A stretch of DNA of 64,000 nt from the NCBI GenBank assembly GCA_943737045.1, contig CALSFV010000232.1, positions 186,001 through 250,000 on the forward strand. The letters run 5' to 3'. Both the position numbers and the translations under genes were made by a program. Of this stretch, positions 45,290 through 54,100 are shown one piece after another. The notes under the pieces were generated by a model that saw nothing but the letters and a program-made list of their open reading frames with translations, made no database searches and was not told where the DNA came from. Every line of letters starts with the position of its first letter. Positions within the stretch are counted from its first letter, which is position 1. This stretch comes from Parapristionchus giblindavisi (Eukaryota > Nematoda > Chromadorea > Rhabditida > Diplogasteridae).

Positions 45290-45820
45290 CAAACCAACAA
45301 AATCCAACAAATGCTCCGGTACGTGGAGTCGAGTTTGTCCCAATAATACTAAAGAACAGTACCATAACAATACCGAATACCTTGGGGTGCGGGACATGCT
45401 CGTCGTGGCCATCCAAGTGGATGGATGTCCATGTGAAGTAGTGCGTACACCTGCTCCAGGCCGGGCCTGGTACTGATAGATTATTGATCAATTACAGTAT
45501 CTCTCAAGTGATGATACCTCGTTATCCCGTGGGAATAACAACCCTCACAAAAGTCGCAGTTCACCGGTACCCACAAAATTCGACAACAAATCGATGATTT
45601 TCTTAGCAAATTAATGTACAATAACGTGTGAATTCGGGGAAAACTCTGATGAAGGATCTGGTGTCTCTTCGATCATAGTAGGGAAACACGAAAACACGCG
45701 TTATTGTACATGGTACAACGGCCGTAGATCATAGCCCATTACAGTCCCGCGTGGCAGCAACCCTAGCGATCGTGTGGGTAAACACTAAGGAAGCGAAAAT
45801 GAGTCTTCACTCACTCGGTG
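45290..45820. other. no recognisable feature
   Basis: Short overlapping frames on both strands without domain character. Confidence 0.4.
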
Positions 45821-45823
45821 ATA

Positions 45824-46677
45824 TGACATGTGTGAGAAATCCAATTGAAAGACGAATTATGTGAAATAGACAGATGTGAGAAATGAGATAAAAAAAGACC
45901 GAATCGGAGAGAGCCTAATGTGAGGAATGATCTGAGAGATGAATCATTGAAAATGGAAGATGTGTTAAATGACATTTGAAATGAAAGCATGGAAAGAGAC
46001 ATTTGGGAAAATGTGATTAGAAAACGATGTACAAGAAAAAAAATTAATTAGAAAAAGATGTTCAGGAAAGAAACTTTTGCGAAATTACCGATGTTAATGA
46101 AATTATAGACACTTATCATCAACAACAACGAGCTCCGGTATTTTTTTTGCTCGCGGGGGGGGCACACCGTTCAATTCCGTGGTGTACACCGCGGGGTAGA
46201 ACCTTTAAACGGGGTACCCCGCGAGATGTGGCTACTGAAGGGGTTCCCCGCGAGGTGGAAGATGACGTGCCCATGGTGCGCGAGGCACCTTCCCTTCCAC
46301 ACCGCGGTGTACCCCGCGAGATTTGGCCTCTCAACGGTGTGCCCCGCAAAAAATATCGGAGATCTTAAACAAAAAAATCAAAACTTCTTTCCGGTTGAGG
46401 TATTTCCTTGTTGTTAAGTTCAGGGTTGGGTGTGTCCATATCGGTATTTTCACAAATGGTTCTTTCTTGAAAATTGTTTTCTAATTATAGTTTTCTGAAG
46501 TCACATTTCACATATCTTTTTTTCCCATCAAATTTTTTCCAAAATGTCGCTTTCTACGATTTCATGTTGAATGTGATTTCTCACATCTTCCATGTTCAAT
46601 TAACCATTTCTCATATCATTCTTCCAACTCGCCTTCTCACATTCGGTCGTTTCCATTCTCATTTCTCACACGTGTCA
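45824..46677. repeat. diverged long inverted repeat with GC-rich core
   Basis: The outer ends TGACATGTGTGAGAAAT and ATTTCTCACACGTGTCA pair, and 'aagaccgaatcgg' pairs with 'cattcggtcgttt'. The core (about 46140-46350) has several ACCCCGCGAG-type repeats, themselves partly inverted. Probably an old foldback element. Confidence 0.5.
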
Positions 46678-46771
46678 AATCTCCACCAGCTCCCCTGGCA
46701 GTTTTGGGCAAGTACTCGCCAGAGAGGCCTCTCTCTCGGCAAGTGCTTGAAATGAGATCAGAAAAAACACT

Positions 46772-47562
46772 GGTGAGCCGAAAAAAATAGTTATTTTCTC
46801 GATTCACTTGATTTTTCTCTGCTCTAACTGGTTGAAATGTGCAATTGAAAAAAATGTGAATATTTTTGGAATCTACATGTCAATGGTTATTCAACAAGCA
46901 TAACATCGATTGTAAAAGTACGCTTTTAAATTTCGTTGATTTTTCGTGTAATACAATTCGGATCATACTATGATAATATAATATATTATTATTATGTTAG
47001 AACAGTAAAATCGAAGTGCAATTAAAACTCTTCTTCATTGTCATCTGAGAAACTCTAATCAAAATCGCTCTTATCGGACGCAGTATCAATATAAACGGTC
47101 TGGGGGACGAGAAGGGAGGATAGGAGAAACCATGATGATATTAATAGGTATGGGAACTACTCATTGATAATGAACTAATCGAGAGGGCAAATACTAGCCC
47201 ATGACCCCTAGAGGTAAGCTATGCCCAATGATCATAAAGCGGCGCCTTTAATGGTTCTATCCCGAGTTCGTTTACGATATCTTACAGATCACTGAAACAC
47301 TGATCACTGAAGCACTGGGCTTGATTGAGACGAGGAATAATTTCAATATTACGCTATTATAGTCTGATCCAAATTGATGGAATGGATTACATGAAAAATC
47401 AACGAAATTTAAGTGTTCTTTTACAGTCGAATTATGCTTGTTGAATAGCCATTGACATGTAGATTCTAAAAATATTTACACTTGCACATTTCGACCACTA
47501 GACCAACCAACGAGCAGAGAAAACCCAAGTCAAACGAAAAAGAACTAATTTCTCGACTCACC
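46772..47562. mobile_element. TIR element with about 190-bp arms
   Basis: The ends GGTGAGCC and GGCTCACC-like (GACTCACC) are inverted. The arms pair through 'tctacatgtcaatgg', 'attcaacaagcataa' and 'aaatttcgttgatttttc'. The core (about 46975-47340) is AT-rich and non-coding. Confidence 0.65.
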
Positions 47563-47804
47563 CATGACCTCAACGAACGGCTGCACCAATTGGTACGAGC
47601 TAGGTTACATACGTCGATTATCGTAACCATTAAAACAGCCACCCTGAGATATCTGTATAAGATAATCTCCAGTGGTTAATCTGTGATATCCACTGTTAGC
47701 CAATTGGCACACGATCGATACTCGTACATATTTGTTTCATCTTCTTCCTCTTCTCTATGTAACATCTTGCTCCTGTCCTTTCACACTCTCTCCCTCCATT
47801 CATC

Positions 47805-47861
47805 CGTCTGGTCCTATATACAATCTTTGTATAGATCAAAGATTGTATATAGGACCAGACG
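47805..47861. repeat. perfect 25-bp hairpin with 7-base loop
   Basis: 47805-47829 and 47837-47861 are exactly complementary. It lies about 330 bp upstream of the candidate glycoprotein start. A small-RNA hairpin, protein-binding palindrome or decaying MITE are all possible. Confidence 0.85.
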
Positions 47862-48174
47862 TCCCTCTGTCACTAGGGCTTAGTGCCGAGAAGATAAGGA
47901 GCAGATGAGAGGGATCGTATACAGGACATATAAATACATAGATCCGCCCACCTTTCCCGGCCTTCTCTCCGATATGATTTCTCTCACTCATGCCTTCCCT
48001 TCCTGCCGCTCTTCCCACTCCCTCCCCCCCCCCTCACGCTACCGTATCTCCCTCTCTATCGCTTTAACTACCGTACCCCTCGCCAACCGTTTAACCCTCC
48101 CAATTTCTCTGAATACCATGTCTTCCCCTCCCTCCTCGCTGTATTCTTCTCCCGATCACAAACTTATTTCATCA

Positions 48175-48189
48175 TTTTTTTTTCAGATG
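48175..48189 (+). promoter_or_regulatory. splice acceptor directly before ATG (possible trans-splice site)
   Basis: A long T run ending TTTTTTCAG touches the ATG at 48187. Such acceptors right before a start codon are typical of nematode spliced-leader sites. An upstream untranslated exon is the alternative. Confidence 0.4.
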
Positions 48190-51100
48190 AGATCTTCTCA
48201 CTTCACTTTCCTAACTATCCTCGCCATAGTAAGATGTCATAGACATCTACTTCCGAGCGATCTGGTGTTCGAGAAGGAAGAGGGATTGAAATGCCTGTTA
48301 GTTTTCCTTTTCTTCTTATGTTGGTAGTGGGAGAATCGGATGCTTTGTATCACTTTTCTATTTTGATCGCATTCACAATGAAATATTCAGCGTGGAAGAT
48401 GGCTACATGACCACACCGTTCTTATTCAAGAACGATCTATCACAACTGGGTGATGTAGAGGAGCAAGCAAGGAAGCTCCTCAATGCATATTGCGACTCCG
48501 GTATGAGTTTCTTTGATCTTTGATTCTTGATCTTTTCGTTTTGTTAACATGCGATACACCATTCGAAAGGACTTTAAAAGGCGACTTCATATCCGAAGAG
48601 AAAAGTTACCTTGCTAGCTCCTCAGGTAGCCATTTTGGGGCTTCAATATGAACGATAATAAGCTTAATCTTCGGATATGAGATTGCCTTTTGAAGTAGGG
48701 TGTGCAAACGGTACACATGTAGTACATGGTCCGCATTCCGAATGGTATGGGATCGCCACTTATAATCTGTTAGAGTATCTCGAACTTTTCCACACCTTGT
48801 TTCGTAAGATTTTTCTTCTCCAATTTGCTATATCTATCATTATATGCATATTTTCATTCTGCGCATATTCTTCATTCTATACATTTTCTAGTTCAAAGAC
48901 CAAAAATCAATCTCTTTCGCTTCCTACTCTTGTATCTCCTAATGATTCGCATTGCACAACTGACCATTTAAAGGCTAATGAATTGGCTCGTCATTTCTTG
49001 CAATCACGTAACAGTAATTCTTATCGTACTCGTGATGCTTTCTCGCTCTCTTCTAATAGGACCATTGACTATATAGACATCCACCCCATTACTGCATCTA
49101 AACTTTTGCGCTCTTTACCTGCTCGTAACTCCTCCTCTCCCGATAACATACCATATATATTTCTTAAGCGCACCTCAGAGCATATATGTGTCCCTCTTAT
49201 CATTATTTACAATAGGTTTCTTTTGCACGGTTGTTCGCCTTCATCTTGGCAAACTGCCAATGTCAAAGGCAGATATGAGCGAAAGGGGCCTAAGAATAAT
49301 GCCTCATCCGCCCTACAAACAGCTCTTTCCGTATTGCGACAATGGTCATCTCAATGGGGTTTATTTATCTCACTTTCCAAAACAGTTATTATGCGCATTG
49401 GAAAAATCATCCAGATATCGACTTCTCGATCAATAAAACTCCCCTTCCTGTTGTGAAGCAATTCACTGATCTTGGCGTCACCTACAGTAATACTCTCTGT
49501 TTTTCCTCTCACATTCAATCCATAGTCTCTAGAGCAAAAATTAGATGTTCATACATCTAACGTATTTTCTCCTCGAAAAATCCGGGGGCATGACAGAAGC
49601 GCAACGTAAAAAGCGCAATTCCCACTTTTCGACAAAAGCGCAACCATGAAAATCGCAAACGACAAAAGCGCAACGGGGCATATCTCGGTCGGGGATGACC
49701 GTACGGACCTCTGGATGGGTTTATCCGAACCCACTCGGTCTACGCTATTATGGTACAATTTGATTTTTGATCTCTGATAGCGAAACGACAAAAGCGCAAC
49801 GGGGTATATCTCGGTCGGGGATGACCGTACGGACCTCTGGATGGGTTTATCCGAACCCACTCGGTCTACGCTATTATGGTACAAGTTGATTTTTGATCTC
49901 TGATAGCGAAACGACAAAAGCGCAACGGGGCATATCTCGGTCGGAGATGACCATACGGACCTCTGGATGGGTTTATCCGAACCCAATCGGTCTACGCTAT
50001 TATGGTACAAGTTGATTTTTAATCTCTGATAGCGAAACGACAAAAGCGCAACGGGGCATATCTCGGTCGGAGATGACCGTACGGACCTCTGGATGGGTTT
50101 ATCCGAACCCTCTCGGTCTGCACTATTATGGTACAAGTTGATTTTTGATCCTTCACACCTAAACGACAAAAGCGCAACGGGTCATATCTCGGTCGGGGAT
50201 GACCGTACGGACCTCTGGATGGGTTTATCCGAACCCAATCGGTCTACGCTATTATGGTACAAGGTGACCTTTGATCTTTCACACAGAAACGGCAAATGCC
50301 CAACGGACCATATCTCGGCCACAGATTAACCACAACGCTCTACCGTACCTGTGTCAGATTTGGGTAAAACGGATGATTTCTTTTTTTTCGAATTCAAATT
50401 TCGAATCCGTTTATTGATAGAAAGCCCCAGAAATGGAGACGATTTTTTTAAACGATTATCCTCGATTGAAATTTGAGTGATATTGCGAGAGATTCGACTA
50501 AAAAATCATTTGAAAAGTCGTTTCTCTTCACCCGATGGTGCTAAAATTATCTACCTATGCCTGAATTTTCATGAACATGTCCTTAATTTTCAAGATTGAA
50601 TTTCTATCAACTCAAAAATGTATTATGCAACCTTCACAGATCGGACCGGAAGGGCTTCAGTAACACATTGAAAAATTTCAGCCAATTTGCTCCTCGACTA
50701 TCGAGAAAATCAACTTTCAATGTAGCCATTTTGCCGTTGAAGTGGAGGCAAGAGGCGAGAGTGTCAGAGTGCATTGAGGCAGGTGAGGAAAAAATAGCGA
50801 AAAAGATAATTCCGGTCTGATGTGTGTAGGTCCCCTAATACCCTAATATGAGAGAAATTCCATTTGTTTAAATTATCAACATTTTTCAAGAACAAAATGA
50901 ATTGCGCAGGCGTGATCGCCATAAAATTCTGCTCCTTGGGGCATAGTTTGATAATTTTAGCACCATCGGTTGAGGAGAAACCACTTTTCAACGCGAAAAA
51001 CACAATTTCAACGAGGCGGCATCTGGCCTCAACGGTGGCGGCTCTAAGTGCAGAATGCACAATGCCATCGAAAACAGCACCCTTGAGATCCCCGATCACC

Positions 51101-54100
51101 GAAGAAAATGATTTATTTTGCGGCTGGCTATGGTCGATTTTCTCAAAAGCGCACTCATATGGCCCGTTGCGCTTTTGTCGTTTCTGTGTAAGCGATCAAA
51201 GATCAATTGATAGAATCCAGGTCGAGAGGGTTCGAGTAAACTCAGTCAGAAGTATGAACGATCATCCCCGACCGAGATATGCCCCGTTGCGCTTGTGTCG
51301 TTTAGGTGTGAAGGATCAAAGATCAACTTGTACCATAATAGTGCAGACCGAGAGGGTTCGGATAAACCCAGCCAGATGTCTGTACAGTCATACCCGACCG
51401 AGATATGACCCGTTGCGCTTTTGTCGTTTAGGTGTGAAGGATCAAAAATCAACTTGTACCATAATAGTGCAGACCGAGAGGGTTCGGATAAACCCAGCCA
51501 GATGTCTGTACGGTCATCCCCGACCGAGATATGTCCCGTTGCGCTTTTGTCGTTTCGCTGTCAGAGATCAAAGATCAACTTGTACCATAATAGCGTAGAC
51601 CGAGTGGGTTCGGATAAACCCATCCAGAGGTCCGTACGGTCATCCCCGACCGAGATATGCCCCGTTGCGCTTTTGTCGTTTCGGTGTGAAGGATCAAAGA
51701 TCAACTTGTACCATAATAGTGCAGACCGAGAGGGTTCGGATAAACCCAGCCAGATGTCTGTACAGTCATACCCGACCGAGATATGACCCGTTGCGCTTTT
51801 GTCGTTTAGGTGTGAAGGATCAAAAATCAACTTGTACCATAATAGTGCAGACCGAGAGGGTTCGGATAAACCCAGCCAGATGTCTGTACGGTCATCCCCG
51901 ACCGAGGTATGTCCCGTTGCGCTTTTGTCGTTTCGCTGTCAGAGATCAAAGATCAACTTGTACCATAATAGCGTAGACCGAGTGGGTTCGGATAAACCCA
52001 TCCAGAGGTCCGTACGGTCATCCCCGACCGAGATATGCCCCGTTGCGCTTTTGTCGTTTAGGTGTGAAGGATCAAAAATCAACTTGTACCATAATAGTGC
52101 AGACCGAGAGGGTTCGGATAAACCCAGCCAGATGTCTGTACAGTCATACCCGACCGAGATATGACCCGTTGCGCTTTTGTCGTTTAGGTGTGAAGGATCA
52201 AAAATCAACTTGTACCATAATAGTGCAGACCGAGAGGGTTCGGATAAACCCAGCCAGATGTCTGTACGGTCATCCCCGACCGAGGTATGTCCCGTTGCGC
52301 TTTTGTCGTTTCGCTGTCAGAGATCAAAGATCAACTTGTACCATAATAGCGTAGACCGAGTGGGTTCGGATAAACCCATCCAGAGGTCCGTACGGTCATC
52401 CCCGACCGAGATATGCCCCGTTGCGCTTTTGTCGTTTCGGTGTGAAGGATCAAAGATCAACTTGTACCATAATAGTGCAGACCGAGAGGGTTCGGATAAA
52501 CCCAGCCAGATGTCTGTACAGTCATACCCGACCGAGATATGACCCGTTGCGCTTTTGTCGTTTAGGTGTGAAGGATCAAAAATCAACTTGTACCATAATA
52601 GTGCAGACCGAGAGGGTTCGGATAAACCCAGCCAGATGTCTGTACGGTCATCCCCGACCGAGGTATGTCCCGTTGCGCTTTTGTCGTTTCGCTGTCAGAG
52701 ATCAAAGATCAACTTGTACCATAATAGCGTAGACCGAGTGGGTTCGGATAAACCCATCCAGAGGTCCGTACGGTCATCCCCGACCGAGATATGCCCCGTT
52801 GCGCTTTTGTCGTTTGCGCTCAAGGAAGTACTGTTGCGCATTTATCGTTGCGCTTCTGTCATGCCCCCAAAAATCCTATCTTGTACGCTCGCATGTTCTC
52901 CTTATATGTCAGGCATGTACTGGAGTATGCTTGCGAAATATGGTCTCCACGCGAACAATATCTTATCGACCTCATAGAGAAAGTTCATTTACACGTAGTA
53001 TATATGCCAAATGCGGTCTCAATCCTACCTCTTATTCGAATCGATTATCACACCTGAACCTTGATCTCCTTGAGCAAAGACGCACCCTTATAGACTTGAG
53101 TTTCACTTATAAAGTAGTGCATGGACTAGTTAGTATAGACAATCCCACATTTATTTTATCATCACCCTCTATAATTTCCCGTAGACACAACTATATTCTT
53201 CGTAAACACCCTTGTAGATCAACTCGTTTCTCTCATTTCTTTTCAAAACGTATTGTAAATGTCTATGTATTGTTCATTATGTACCAGCATAATAACGTTA
53301 CTATTACTATAATGTTATATAGTGTTAGCGGACTAATGCTAACTAAATTAGGTATTTTCTGCTAGGAAACCAAAGATTCTTACTGGGATCCTACTGAAAC
53401 AGTCTCATTATCAGTTCCTCATGCACCGGAGGTCTACGTGCATCACCGCACCAAGCGCGACATATCTCTCGCACAGGGAGCGATTGTTGTAGCAAGTGCC
53501 GCAGTCGGCGCTCTCGTCTTCCCCGTGGGAGCGGGTGTTGCTCTCGGAATGGCTACCATGAACTCTATGCGGATCACCGAACTGGAGGGAGAAATGAAGT
53601 GAGCGCTTAAACCTTTATAAACAATAAAAAAAAAGAAAAAGAAGTGCCGTAGTCGGCGCTCTCGTCTTCCCCGTGGGAGCGGGTGTTGCTTTCGGAATGA
53701 CAACCATGAACGCCATGCGGATCACCGAACTGGAGCGAGAAATGAAGTGAGCGCTTAAAAACTGAAATTCTTCTTCGTTAACTATTGATTGTAATACGTC
53801 AGTGTCAATAGAGTTCTCATTCCGTGTGCAGCTGAACCATATTCGATTAAAGAAAGAGTGGAAAAATGCGCACATCATTATCATACCAAATCTAGGACCT
53901 TCTACGGTCGTCACCTCATGATGTCGTGGTCACAGGAGCTCGATGAAATGTTCTTCAATCACAAGTTGGCGGGTCTGTTCTTGAACGAGGCGGCTCCGGT
54001 ATGCATTTTCAATTACGTCGAACTAATAAGCCTGCTGTGCATATTCACACTATCCATCTCAATTTTCGGACACCCTAGACTGATTACCTGAAATCGGCGA

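Larger units (their letters stand above)
49584..52868. mobile_element. 3,285-bp foldback transposon built of 126-bp arrays
   Basis: The ends are perfect 23-bp inverted repeats starting GGGGGCATGACAGAAGCGCA. A perfect 8-bp duplication AAAAATCC flanks it (49576-49583, 52869-52876), inside the LINE fragment. The left arm holds five full 126-bp repeats, the right arm thirteen in opposite orientation. The repeat start GACAAAAGCGCAACG is a one-base variant of the TIR segment GACAGAAGCGCAACG. The central 840 bp show no transposase. An 8-bp duplication is known for hAT, P, Merlin and others; the termini do not decide between them. Confidence 0.88.
48790..53340 (+). pseudogene. LINE reverse-transcriptase fragment, split by a transposon
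   Basis: The left part (about 48880-49560) encodes typical LINE sequence: TASKLLRSLPARNSSSPDNI, PLIIIYNRFLLHG, then, after an internal deletion that removed the catalytic FADD region, QWSSQWGLFISLSKTVIMR and FTDLGVTYSNTL. The right part (52869 to about 53250) continues with YVRHVLEYACEIWSP and LEQRRTLIDLSFTYKVVHG, in shifted frames. It resembles Jockey/CR1-type elements in the region after the palm. It sits inside an intron of the glycoprotein gene in the same direction. Confidence 0.75.

Noticed and set aside
51421..52732. Repeated 103-121-residue frames in the right 126-bp array, taken as a repeat protein
   Set aside because: All come from one non-coding 126-bp unit read in several phases (126 is divisible by three). 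Both strands are open alike, and the array lies inside a transposon arm.
49661..52812. CRISPR-like regular repeat
   Set aside because: The repeats are contiguous, with no unique spacers, and the genome is eukaryotic.
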